Positions 42,894 through 51,298 of a stretch of DNA of 64,000 bases are shown here, one piece after another. A model generated the notes under the pieces. It searched no databases. It had not been told where the DNA came from and saw only the letters and a program-made list of their open reading frames with translations. The DNA is taken from positions 1 through 64,000 of the forward strand of contig NHBK01000002.1 in NCBI GenBank assembly GCA_002173095.1. Reading direction: 5' to 3'. The position numbers and the translations under genes were made by a program. Numbering within the stretch: the stretch's first letter is position 1; each line of letters opens with the position of its first letter. The DNA is from Hyphomonadaceae bacterium TMED5 (GTDB taxonomy: Bacteria; Pseudomonadota; Alphaproteobacteria; Caulobacterales; Hyphomonadaceae).

Positions 42894-43304
42894 TCACCTG
42901 AATATGCTGATCATCCTTAGCATCATCAGAAATGGCAGAATGATGAGAAGGCCCATGCCCATCTCAAATGCAACCCAAATCATGTTCTGGCGTGTGCGGG
43001 CGCCTGCATCTTTCAGAATGGAAATGACCCGGCCAAAGCCCGCGCCGCCCCAGGCAAAGGCCAGAGGAATGGTGATGATGGGGGCGCTCATCTGATCCAA
43101 TTCCCAGAGGAAGAACACGGTGATCAGATGTCCGAATAGGAACATGCCGCCAAAGGTGGCGCGGAATTCAGAAATACCTTCGCGATGGCCCTCAATCGGC
43201 TTCAGGCCGACCGTCTTTGACCCCCAGCTGGGCTTCAGCATGGAATAGAGCCCCATCCATGCGCCAAAAAGCAGGGCGGCTGTTGAGATAAGCTGGCTGA
43301 TCAA
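42894..43304 (-). CDS. DUF4345 membrane protein
   Basis: 136 residues with four TM segments: about 4-20, 52-70, 76-95 and 112-132. The motif FRATFGGMFLFGHLI and FAWGGAGFGRVISI fit DUF4345, a family of small four-TM proteins of unknown role. It precedes the rluB-like gene by about 50 bp on the same strand. Confidence 0.82.
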   Translation of the reverse strand: MISQLISTAALLFGAWMGLYSMLKPSWGSKTVGLKPIEGHREGISEFRATFGGMFLFGHLITVFFLWELDQMSAPIITIPLAFAWGGAGFGRVISILKDAGARTRQNMIWVAFEMGMGLLIILPFLMMLRMISIFR

Positions 43305-43471
43305 GCGGGGTATCCTTCTGTCCTGTCCCTAAACTGGAACGGAATGAGAGGATTTCAAACCCTTTGATGGGAACTCAGGCCCGTATTGCGGATTTCAGAA
43401 ACTAGCAGCTCTGTCCATCTGAGGTTCAGGCAGGGCGCAACAGACTGAGTTCATAGACGGAGCGAAACATC

Positions 43472-43618
43472 ATGACTCTTATGGAAAGCCCGGAAACCTT
43501 CGCCAGCAAGCCAGTTGGCTTGCTTGACCAGTTTGCGTCTCTGCCCATTGCGGTTCACATTCTGGTTGGTCTGGCCACCGGAATTCTGATCGGTACGGCA
43601 GGGTTTTACGCCTTTTAG
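43472..43618 (+). CDS. Small single-TM protein (48 aa)
   Basis: ATG 43472 has GGAG 9 nt upstream; TAG ends at 43618. MTLMESPETFASKPVG precedes one TM (AVHILVGLATGILIGTAGFY). It sits alone between minus-strand genes and converges with the acyltransferase gene (8 bp). No family is recognised. Confidence 0.65.
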   Translation: MTLMESPETFASKPVGLLDQFASLPIAVHILVGLATGILIGTAGFYAF

Positions 43619-43626
43619 AAGGTTGA

Positions 43627-44586
43627 TCAGATAAGGCCGGCCTCGCGCCACGCCTCTTTCGGCCAGCGGCGGTGCATCCAGAACCATTGGCCGGGTTCTT
43701 CGCGCACACGTGCCTCCATGAACTCATTTATGTGTTCGACAGTGGCGCGAATATCAGCCTCGGTATCGCCCGTGCGAACCATTTCGATTGGTTCGTGAAT
43801 GGTGACGCGGAAGCGAGCCGGTCCGGTGCGAACCGTTGAGAACGGCACAATCGGCACGTCATATTTCATGGCCAGACGGGTCGGGCCCGGTGCGGTCATG
43901 GCGTCATGTCCGAAAAACGGAACGGCAATACCCTGATTGAACTTCTGATCATTCATCAGGCCGACAGCCTTATGATTTTTCAGCGCATTCATAATCTCTT
44001 TTGTGCCAAGCCCCTTGGGTGCAAGCACCGCGGTTCCATAGTCATGCCGAACCTTGTTGAGCTTGCGGTCGATATGCGGGTTATTCAGCGCACGATAGGT
44101 GATGTAGGCGTCTTTGACACGATTGCAGATGGTTGCGGCCATCACCTCGAAATTCGCAAAATGACCTGAGATGAGCACGGCGCCTTTGTCGGAATCGCGG
44201 ATGGCATCCAGACGTTCGAGGCCGACGATCTCAACGCGACCATTCTCTTCATAAGGATCAATGCTCGGCAGATGTGGCAGCTCACCAGCCGTACGGCCAA
44301 AGCACTCCCACGCCTCTTTCGCGGTTTCTTCAATGCGCGCATCATCCCAGTCCGGGAAGGCGAGCTTGAGATTGCGCCGGGCAGTTTTGTGCGTGCTGGT
44401 CAATGGGCCAGCCTTGCGGAAGAACCAGCCTCCAAAGTCTGAGGCGCGGTCCACCCCCATCAGTTTGAAGGGCGTCCAATAGATGACATCCCACGCAATA
44501 GATTCGATGCGCCAGAGGAGTTTCTGGCGCCAGCCCGCACGGTTTTCTACGTCTTTTGAGCGGATGTATTGCTGCTCGGATGTCAT
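43627..44586 (-). CDS. LpxL/HtrB-like lipid A acyltransferase
   Basis: 319 residues. The HxxxxE/D active-site motif is in LISGHFANFEVMA, with the typical PKGLGTKEIMNALKNHKAVGLMNDQK and PVPFFGHDAMTAPGP substrate segments. It adds a secondary acyl chain to Kdo2-lipid IV-A at the inner membrane. It overlaps the lpxK gene by 4 bp and is the last gene of the lpxK-waaA-DUF374 operon. Confidence 0.9.
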   Translation of the reverse strand: MTSEQQYIRSKDVENRAGWRQKLLWRIESIAWDVIYWTPFKLMGVDRASDFGGWFFRKAGPLTSTHKTARRNLKLAFPDWDDARIEETAKEAWECFGRTAGELPHLPSIDPYEENGRVEIVGLERLDAIRDSDKGAVLISGHFANFEVMAATICNRVKDAYITYRALNNPHIDRKLNKVRHDYGTAVLAPKGLGTKEIMNALKNHKAVGLMNDQKFNQGIAVPFFGHDAMTAPGPTRLAMKYDVPIVPFSTVRTGPARFRVTIHEPIEMVRTGDTEADIRATVEHINEFMEARVREEPGQWFWMHRRWPKEAWREAGLI

Positions 44587-45572
44587 GTCGTTTTCCCATT
44601 GAGCGGCTGGAATAAGCGCTCTAACGCGGAAAGGTCAAACACCGCATGCACGGGGTGGGTCAAAATATCTTTTCGCTGGTCTTCGTTCAGCCGGACATAA
44701 TCCTTCTCCGTCGTGATGAGACGGGCGTTTCGCTCGCCTGCAAGACGGGTCAGATATTCAATATCCGATGCGCTGAAACTGTGGTGGTCCGGGAAGGGGA
44801 TAGCATCGACCAGCTCTGCGCCTTCAGACGTTAGCGTGTCGAAGAATTTCTGAGGTCGCCCAATGCCTGCAAAAGCGACGAGTGGGCCGTGAGGCGGCGG
44901 ACCATTTGAAACGGTCTGACCTTTCAGAACGGGGCCGTTGAAGGCGCGAACTTCTGGAATGTCATGGGCGGGCTCGCCCATAATGATCACGGCATCGGCG
45001 CGTGAGAGGCCAGGTTCGACAGGTTCTCGCAGCGGTCCTTTCGGAAACACCATGCCATTGCCGACCGGGTTGCCGCCATCAATGATGATGATGGACAGAT
45101 CCTTCTTCAGGGTCGGGTTCTGATGGCCGTCATCCATGATGATGATGTCCACGCCGTCCTGCGTCATGGCTTTGGCGGCCTCGACGCGATCCTTCCCGAT
45201 CCAGGCTTCTCCGGAACAGGCGAGCATAAGCGCTTCATCACCAACGGCTTCAGCCGAATGGTAGGATGGGTCGACTTTGACCGGGCCTTCGAGCTTGCCT
45301 TTATAGCCGCGCGAGAGCGAGGCTGTGCGCAGGCCCTGTTCAGACAGCGCCCGACGAATTGCTGCCACAACGGGTGTTTTGCCCGATCCGCCTACGGTGA
45401 GGTTCCCGATGCAAATGACTTTCGCACCAACGCTTTCAGCTTCGGTTGTGCGGATGCGGCGTTCGCCCGCCCATGCGTAGAGCGCTGAAACTGGCGTGAG
45501 GAGCAGGCGTGTGATGGGTGCAGCGCGGCGTGAATAACGGTCCCGCTCATGCCAGAAGGATGGCTCCTTCAT
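44583..45572 (-). CDS. lpxK: Tetraacyldisaccharide 4'-kinase
   Basis: 329 residues. Walker A is GNLTVGGSGKTPV (about 56-68); SRGYKGKLEGPV and IIIMDDGHQNPTLKKDL follow. It phosphorylates the lipid A disaccharide precursor at the 4' position. The gene overlaps waaA by 1 bp upstream and the acyltransferase gene by 4 bp downstream, a tight LPS operon. Confidence 0.96.
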   Translation of the reverse strand: MKEPSFWHERDRYSRRAAPITRLLLTPVSALYAWAGERRIRTTEAESVGAKVICIGNLTVGGSGKTPVVAAIRRALSEQGLRTASLSRGYKGKLEGPVKVDPSYHSAEAVGDEALMLACSGEAWIGKDRVEAAKAMTQDGVDIIIMDDGHQNPTLKKDLSIIIIDGGNPVGNGMVFPKGPLREPVEPGLSRADAVIIMGEPAHDIPEVRAFNGPVLKGQTVSNGPPPHGPLVAFAGIGRPQKFFDTLTSEGAELVDAIPFPDHHSFSASDIEYLTRLAGERNARLITTEKDYVRLNEDQRKDILTHPVHAVFDLSALERLFQPLNGKTT

Positions 45573-46846
45573 CAGCTGCGCCTCGTCTTCAGGGCGCGTA
45601 GCACGGCATCGCGCGCCATGACGAGCGGCTTCTCACCGGCAAGGTAAGAGACAAGCTTTGTCGGGCTTGGTTTGTATTCAGCCTCATGCTGAAGCCATGG
45701 AAGTGCGGCCTCGGCAAGCTCTGTACTGTTCGAGACGATTGCTGCTGCATCGGCCTCAACCATGTCGGCATATTCAGTCTTGAAATTGTCGACTTCTGGC
45801 AGGGAGAGTACAAATTTTTCGAGCTTGAGCGGTTCGATCGGATTGTGCCCCAGCACGCCGGAGCCGGGCAGCCCGCCGCCCATGAACACGACATCGGCAA
45901 GCCTGATCCAAAGGCCCAGCTCACCCAGCGTATCGCAGATCCAGACGGCATCAGCTGGTGCGGGCTTTCCATCCTGAAAGCGGTGATAGATCGGATGCTC
46001 TGCCAGTGTCATCAACAAGTCGCCGCCCCGTTCAGGATGGCGCGGCGCCACGATGAGAACGGCTTCAGGCAGGACGTTGAGGATTTTGTTATAGGCTTTG
46101 AGCGCCATGTCTTCTTCGCCGGGATGGGTAGAAAGCGCGGCGAATACCGGGCGCTTGCCCAGAACCACTTGCAGCTTTGAAAGCTCAGCCGTGTCCACTG
46201 GGAGTTCCGGGGCGGCATATTTGATATTGCCCGGCATTTTGACCCGGTTGCCTGTGAGGTATTTCAGGCCGTCAGCTGTGCGCATATTCGCGGCGAGGAT
46301 CGGATCAAACCCGCCAAAGACCTTCTTTGCCAGCTTTGGAAAACGTTCCCAGCCTTCAAAGCTTTTCTCGGTCATACGCGCATTGATGAGCATGCGAGGA
46401 ATGCGCTTTTTATCCAGCTTGGCGACCATGTTCGGCCAGACATCGCTCTCAGCAAAGATCGCCACATCGGGTGCCCAATGCTTCAAAAAACGCTCGGTCG
46501 AGAAGGGGGTGTCGATGGCCGCCATCTGATGGATGAGGCCATCCAGATTGCGTCGCTCGATCAGCTCAGTGGAGGTGCGTGTCTGCGTGGTGATGATGGC
46601 ATTGAGGTCTGGCTGTTCCTTGCGCAGGGCTTCGAAGAGCAGCATCAGCACCTGGCTTTCACCAATGCTCGCGCCATGCATCCAGATCAGCTTGCCGGTC
46701 GGGCGCTTGCGGCTTGGATATCCACGACGCTCCTGAAGGCGGGCCGCATCTTCCTTGCCGGATTTGACGCGCTTGTTCAGCACAAAGGGCAGAAACGGGT
46801 CGAGGCCCGACGTGAAAGTACGGTATGCGAACAGGCTGAGCGTCAT
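45572..46846 (-). CDS. waaA: 3-deoxy-D-manno-octulosonic acid transferase
   Basis: 424 residues with an N-terminal membrane anchor. HGASIGESQVL holds the catalytic Glu of GT30 transferases; TTQTRTSTEL, FAESDVWPN and FMGGGL...GHNPIEPLKL are the other family motifs. It transfers Kdo from CMP-Kdo to lipid IV-A. It overlaps the DUF374 gene by 4 bp. Confidence 0.95.
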   Translation of the reverse strand: MTLSLFAYRTFTSGLDPFLPFVLNKRVKSGKEDAARLQERRGYPSRKRPTGKLIWMHGASIGESQVLMLLFEALRKEQPDLNAIITTQTRTSTELIERRNLDGLIHQMAAIDTPFSTERFLKHWAPDVAIFAESDVWPNMVAKLDKKRIPRMLINARMTEKSFEGWERFPKLAKKVFGGFDPILAANMRTADGLKYLTGNRVKMPGNIKYAAPELPVDTAELSKLQVVLGKRPVFAALSTHPGEEDMALKAYNKILNVLPEAVLIVAPRHPERGGDLLMTLAEHPIYHRFQDGKPAPADAVWICDTLGELGLWIRLADVVFMGGGLPGSGVLGHNPIEPLKLEKFVLSLPEVDNFKTEYADMVEADAAAIVSNSTELAEAALPWLQHEAEYKPSPTKLVSYLAGEKPLVMARDAVLRALKTRRS

Positions 46847-47589
46847 GAGGCGGTCTCCTCAGCAAGTGGTTCTGGCGGCTCATATGTGCCGCCAACCAGT
46901 TCCTCTGCGCGCTGCGTCGCGGCGTTCAGAGCAAGCTCTACCTTGAGGCGGATCTCTTCAGCAGGCACATCGCGCGGCGCATCAATAATATCACCAATAA
47001 CTATGGCGCCCTTCGTAAAAGGGAAGGGCAGGACGAAATGGTCCCAGCTATTGAAGCGATGGGCCGGGCTGCTCGCCAGAGCATAAGTGACGATTTTGGC
47101 ATTCTTGCGCTGAGCCAGAAGCGCGACACCAAGGCTGGCGCGCTGACGTGGGCCGCGTGGTCCATCCACGGTAATGCAGACCGCACCGCCCTGACCGAGC
47201 AGATCGCCCGTTTCGCGAATGGCCGCTGCGCCGCCCTTATTCTTGTTCTGCTTCTTCTTATTGCCGGATGAGCCACGAATAACTTTCAGGCCCAGTTTCT
47301 CTGCTGCACGCGCGACGAATTCACCGTCGCGGGAGAGCGAGATCATAATGGCGAGTTTGCCCTTACTGCCTGCACGGTGGCGCATATAGCGGGTCCAGCC
47401 GACAGGGAGCAGAAGAATGCGCGAATGCCAGCTGGCTGCAATAATGCCCTCTTCGCCATCCCACAGCGGAGTAACTTTATCGAGGCCTTCTACAGTCCAT
47501 CTGTTCGTTCGACCGATCAGGGCCATATAAGCCCAGATCAGGAAGGCGAGTGTGGATTGCACTGGTCCTGAGCGCAGAATTGACTTCAT
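46843..47589 (-). CDS. DUF374 lysophospholipid acyltransferase-like protein
   Basis: 248 residues from ATG 47587-47589, with AAGGCG upstream. The frame stays open to 48219 on this strand, but that extension runs against the phosphatase gene and is rejected. The PlsC-like fold is suggested by ASWHSRILLLPVG, SRDGEFVARAAEKLG and TVDGPRGPR. DUF374 proteins commonly sit next to waaA and lpxK in Alphaproteobacteria. It is the first gene of the LPS operon. Confidence 0.88.
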   Translation of the reverse strand: MKSILRSGPVQSTLAFLIWAYMALIGRTNRWTVEGLDKVTPLWDGEEGIIAASWHSRILLLPVGWTRYMRHRAGSKGKLAIMISLSRDGEFVARAAEKLGLKVIRGSSGNKKKQNKNKGGAAAIRETGDLLGQGGAVCITVDGPRGPRQRASLGVALLAQRKNAKIVTYALASSPAHRFNSWDHFVLPFPFTKGAIVIGDIIDAPRDVPAEEIRLKVELALNAATQRAEELVGGTYEPPEPLAEETAS

Positions 47590-47676
47590 CTGTTTCGCCT
47601 TACTCCGTGTTGTTCTTCTGCGCAAACCGGTAAAACGTACATTTACCTCACAAAAGGGCTGGGCTAAGGCGCTCTC

Positions 47677-48396
47677 ATGTTTCGCAAAACACCAGAATCC
47701 AAGGCCAGACGCCGCGCTAAAGAAGCGGCTAAAGGGCCGATTGACCTTGCAACGCCTGAGGGACGCAAACGCGCGAACAATGAACTCTATTGGGGAGATC
47801 ATGGTTTTCTGCGCATGAGGTTCCAGAATTTGCACCAGATCTCGCCGGAGATGTGGCGCGGAAATCAGCCCTCGCCAAAGCAGGTGGAAGAACACGCCCG
47901 ACTGCGGGGGATCAAAACCATCATCAATCTGCGCGGCGAAAGCCCGAAAGGCTATTACCTTCTGGAGAAGGAAGCCTGCGAAGCAAACGGGATTGAGCTG
48001 GTCGATTTTCAGGTCTTCTCGCGCGATACGCCTACGCGGGAAAAAATCCTCGAGGCCAATGAGCTGTTCAAGCGTATTGAGTATCCGGCCTTCATGCACT
48101 GCAAATCCGGGGCGGACCGGGCTGGGCTGATGTCTGTGCTTTACAAACTGTTGCGCGAAGGCGTGAGCGTTGAAGAGGCACAGGAACAGCTCTCGCTGAA
48201 ATACCTGCATGTGAAGCATGGCAAGACAGGCGTGCTGGATGCCGTGTTTGAAGTTTATGCCGCGTTTAATGCGGAGACGCCGATTTCATTCCTCGATTGG
48301 GTCGAAAACCATTACGACCGACTGGCAATCAAGGAGGCATTTCTTGCTTCCGGTCGCGCCAATCTGAAGATAGACGAGCTGATCGGACGGGAATGA
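47677..48396 (+). CDS. Dual-specificity phosphatase-like protein
   Basis: 239 residues. The signature HCKSGADRAG (Cys-x5-Arg) fits the protein tyrosine phosphatase superfamily, with the general-acid loop probably in FQVFSRDTPT and early GIKTIINLRGE. It diverges from the LPS operon. Related bacterial enzymes dephosphorylate lipid A or inositol lipids; LPS-linked placement makes lipid phosphate a plausible target (inference). The highly basic N-terminus has no signal peptide. Confidence 0.86.
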   Translation: MFRKTPESKARRRAKEAAKGPIDLATPEGRKRANNELYWGDHGFLRMRFQNLHQISPEMWRGNQPSPKQVEEHARLRGIKTIINLRGESPKGYYLLEKEACEANGIELVDFQVFSRDTPTREKILEANELFKRIEYPAFMHCKSGADRAGLMSVLYKLLREGVSVEEAQEQLSLKYLHVKHGKTGVLDAVFEVYAAFNAETPISFLDWVENHYDRLAIKEAFLASGRANLKIDELIGRE

Positions 48397-48474
48397 TCTT
48401 GTTTTTCAGCTCTGGCCTGTGGGAGGTCTGAGTTGATTTCGAATTTTGGGATATGCGTGAGTGGGAGACGCTAA

Positions 48475-48753
48475 ATGAAGTATTTTGTCATCAACAGCTT
48501 TCGGCTGATGGTTTACCTGGTCTACCCGGCCTTCATTCTGTACGCGGGTGCGACGGGCTATATTAACGGCGAAGTTTTTGCGGACCGCCTCGGCTCAGAC
48601 ATCTTCCTCAACAAATATGTGTCCGCTGCATTTGGCCTGTTTCTGGGCTGGGTGATCGCGACACTGGCGGCGGGCCTCATCATCACGCTTCTGGATATTC
48701 GTGACGATGTGAACGACCTTCTGCGCATTGCAGAAGACAAATTCGACAAATAA
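48475..48753 (+). CDS. Small membrane protein (92 aa)
   Basis: Start ATG 48475; GGGAGACG just upstream. Two TMs: about 10-28 (LMVYLVYPAFILYAGATG) and 49-73 (SAAFGLFLGWVIATLAAGLIITLL); C-terminus is acidic (DIRDDVNDLLRIAEDKFDK). No named family is recognised. It follows the phosphatase by 78 bp. Confidence 0.7.
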   Translation: MKYFVINSFRLMVYLVYPAFILYAGATGYINGEVFADRLGSDIFLNKYVSAAFGLFLGWVIATLAAGLIITLLDIRDDVNDLLRIAEDKFDK

Positions 48754-48857
48754 TCCTGTCCTCAGAGTTCAGCGCGCATGGCAATTGGGGCGATAGCGCT
48801 GAACTTTAGACGGTTTGTTGAGTTGCAATTTAGCCAGACGCGGTACATCTCAGTTTT

Positions 48858-50198
48858 ATGAGTGAAATGAATTACGAACAGACGCTCGATCTTGTTATCG
48901 AGAAGGCGCTGAAAGCCGGTGCAACCCAAGCAGACGCCGCAATCGATTCCTCCAATGGTGTAGATGTTTCCGTCCGCAATGGTCAGCTTGAAACCGTTGA
49001 GCGTGATGAATCGCGTGGCATGTCGCTGCGCTGTTTTGTTGGCCAGAAACAGGCGCATGTTTCCGGCTCTGACCTGAGCCCGGATGCGATCGACGCGCTG
49101 ATCGACCGATGTGTCTCCATGGCGAAGATCGCGCCGGAAGACAAATATGCCGGCATCGCTGCACCTGAAGAACTCGCAAAAGACTATCCGGATCTGAAGC
49201 TCTGGGGTGATGACCCTGTTGAAGCTGAAGTCCTGGAAGACGAAGCTATTCGCGCTGAGGCCGCTGCGCGCGCTATTCCGGGCGTTAAAGATGTTCCGGG
49301 TTCTGGCTCCAGCTGGTCGGTGAGCGAAATCTGGCTTGCGGCATCCAATGGTTTTCGCGCTCACAAGCGTGCCTCTCTTTCTGGTGTCGGCCTGTCTGCC
49401 ATCGCTGAGAAAGACGGCGTGATGGAGCGCGACTATGAGAGCTATACCTCGCGTCGCCGCGAAGACCGCCCATCGCCGGAAGAGATTGGCCGCGTTGCCG
49501 GTGAGCGCACCGTTGCGCGTCTGGGCGCTGAAAAGCTCTCCAGCCAGAAAGCGACTGTCTTCTATGATCGCCGCGTCTCTGCCAGCCTGATCGGTTCATT
49601 CATTGGTGCGATTTCCGGTGCCGCGATTGCGCGCGGAACGTCCTTCTTGAAGGATAAAATGGGCGAGCAGGTGTTCGGCAACGGCATTGAGCTTATCGAT
49701 AATCCGTTTCTTGAATATGGCCTTGGCAGCCGCAGCTTTGACGGCGAAGGTCGTCCAGTGCAGCTGACCAAGCTGGTTGAAGACGGTCGCCTCACACAAT
49801 GGCTGCTGAACGGCCCTTCTGCGCGCCAGCTTGGCCTTAAGCCAAATGGATTTGCCTCTGCAGGCTTTGGTGACCCGCCGGGTATCGCCACTTCGAACCT
49901 GCACCTTACGCCGGGCGAGAAATCCCCTGAAGAGCTGATCAGTTCTGCGGGCAAAGTGCTGCAGATCACCGAAATGTTCGGGCCAAGCATCAACGCCAAT
50001 ACGGGCGATTATTCCGTGGGCGTTTCCGGCTATTGGCATGATGGCGAAGGCAATCGCGTTCCGGTGTCTGAGATTACAGTCGCAGATAATCTGATCGATA
50101 TGTTTGCCCGCATGATCCCGGCCAGTGATCTGGAATTCCGCAATCGCACAAATGCGCCAGGTCTTCTCATTGAAGGAATGACGATTGCCGGACGCTGA
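48858..50198 (+). CDS. pmbA: TldD/PmbA family metalloprotease subunit
   Basis: 446 residues. Features include DVSVRNGQLETVERDESRGMSLRCFVGQ near the N-terminus and SGAAIARGTSFLKDKMGEQVF, with a C-terminal segment GVSGYWHDGEGNRVPVSEITVADNL. PmbA (TldE) pairs with TldD to degrade unfolded peptides and mature microcins. tldD is not in the window. It overlaps the cysQ-like gene by 14 bp. Confidence 0.94.
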   Translation: MSEMNYEQTLDLVIEKALKAGATQADAAIDSSNGVDVSVRNGQLETVERDESRGMSLRCFVGQKQAHVSGSDLSPDAIDALIDRCVSMAKIAPEDKYAGIAAPEELAKDYPDLKLWGDDPVEAEVLEDEAIRAEAAARAIPGVKDVPGSGSSWSVSEIWLAASNGFRAHKRASLSGVGLSAIAEKDGVMERDYESYTSRRREDRPSPEEIGRVAGERTVARLGAEKLSSQKATVFYDRRVSASLIGSFIGAISGAAIARGTSFLKDKMGEQVFGNGIELIDNPFLEYGLGSRSFDGEGRPVQLTKLVEDGRLTQWLLNGPSARQLGLKPNGFASAGFGDPPGIATSNLHLTPGEKSPEELISSAGKVLQITEMFGPSINANTGDYSVGVSGYWHDGEGNRVPVSEITVADNLIDMFARMIPASDLEFRNRTNAPGLLIEGMTIAGR

Positions 50199-51003
50199 TC
50201 TGCAGGCTGATCTGAATCTCCTGCGGGACGCCGCCCTTGAGGCCGGCAGTATTGCGATGACCTATTTCCGGACCGAACTGAAGGTCTGGGACAAAGAACC
50301 GGACCACCCCGTCAGTGAAGCCGATCTGGCGGTGAATGATCATCTGGAAAAGAAACTTCGGGGTGCCCGGCCAGACTATGGCTGGCTGTCTGAAGAAACG
50401 GCGGATACGCCAGACCGGCTAATGCGTGATCGTGTCTTCGTTGTTGATCCGATAGATGGCACGCGCGCCTTTTTGCAGGGCCAGCCGCATTTCTGTATCG
50501 CGCTTGCTGTTCTGGAATATGGCCAGACCGTCGCGGCCGCGATCTATGCACCCGTCTTCAATGAAATGTTTCTGGCGGCGGCGGGGCAGGGCGCCACGCT
50601 GAATGGCGAGCCCATTCTGGCCAGCCTTAAAACCTCGCTTGATAAAGCCCGCATTATTGCCGACCGCCGCGTGTTCGAACCTGAACACTGGCCAGACCCG
50701 TGGCCGGATCTGGTCTTTCCGGATGTCACACCAAACGCCACCGCCTATCGCATGGCGCTGGTCGCAGATGGCCGCTGGGACGCGGTTGTTGTCCTGCGTA
50801 ATAAGTTCGATTGGGATGTCGCTGCGGCAGCTCTGATCATCGCAGAAGCGGGCGGCGCAGTGAGTTGTCATATTGGTGACGAATTTCTGTTTAACCAGAA
50901 AGTCGCATTACAACGGAGCTTGATTGCAGGCGGGCCAGTGATACACGAACAAATTGTGGCACGCATGAACCACTTGGTTCTGCCAGAACCCGGCGACTCG
51001 TGA
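50185..51003 (+). CDS. Inositol monophosphatase/CysQ-like phosphatase
   Basis: 272 residues with a TTG-type start inside the pmbA end. Metal sites: WLSEETADT (Glu), VVDPIDGTRAFLQG (Asp-Pro-Ile-Asp-Gly-Thr) and FDWDVAAAALIIAEAGG (Trp-Asp). CysQ hydrolyses 3'-phosphoadenosine 5'-phosphate; the adjacent DUF4170 gene fits the alphaproteobacterial cysQ neighbourhood. An inositol phosphatase is the alternative. Confidence 0.9.
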   Translation: MPDADLQADLNLLRDAALEAGSIAMTYFRTELKVWDKEPDHPVSEADLAVNDHLEKKLRGARPDYGWLSEETADTPDRLMRDRVFVVDPIDGTRAFLQGQPHFCIALAVLEYGQTVAAAIYAPVFNEMFLAAAGQGATLNGEPILASLKTSLDKARIIADRRVFEPEHWPDPWPDLVFPDVTPNATAYRMALVADGRWDAVVVLRNKFDWDVAAAALIIAEAGGAVSCHIGDEFLFNQKVALQRSLIAGGPVIHEQIVARMNHLVLPEPGDS

Positions 51004-51043
51004 TAACGCCAGCCCTGAAGATTTTTGAGCGGAGACAGACCCG

Positions 51044-51298
51044 ATGAGTGACTCAGCCTCGACACAGCCCCAGCTCCTTCACCTCGTAATTGGTGGCGAG
51101 CTGAAAGACGTAACCGATTTCGAATTTGAAGATCTGAGCAAGATTGATTTCGTCGGTGCATTTCCGAATTACAAAACAGCTTACGACGCTTGGAAGAATG
51201 CTGCGCAGCGCACAGTAGACTCTGCTGAAACGCGTTACTTCATTCTGCACGCGCACAAGCTGCTTGATCCCGAAACGGGAGCTCACCATAGCGTCTGA
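51044..51298 (+). CDS. DUF4170 family protein
   Basis: 84 residues. LLHLVIGGELKDV, VGAFPNYKTAYDAWKNAAQRTVD and RYFILHAHKLLDP are the DUF4170 pattern, a small alphaproteobacterial protein found near cysQ, waaA and lpxK (recalled). Its 3' end overlaps the exporter gene frame. Role is unknown. Confidence 0.92.
   Translation: MSDSASTQPQLLHLVIGGELKDVTDFEFEDLSKIDFVGAFPNYKTAYDAWKNAAQRTVDSAETRYFILHAHKLLDPETGAHHSV

Noticed and set aside
47590-48219. Upstream extension of the DUF374 frame
   Set aside because: It runs against the phosphatase gene on the other strand. The real start has an SD at 47587-47589 and gives the conserved N-terminus.
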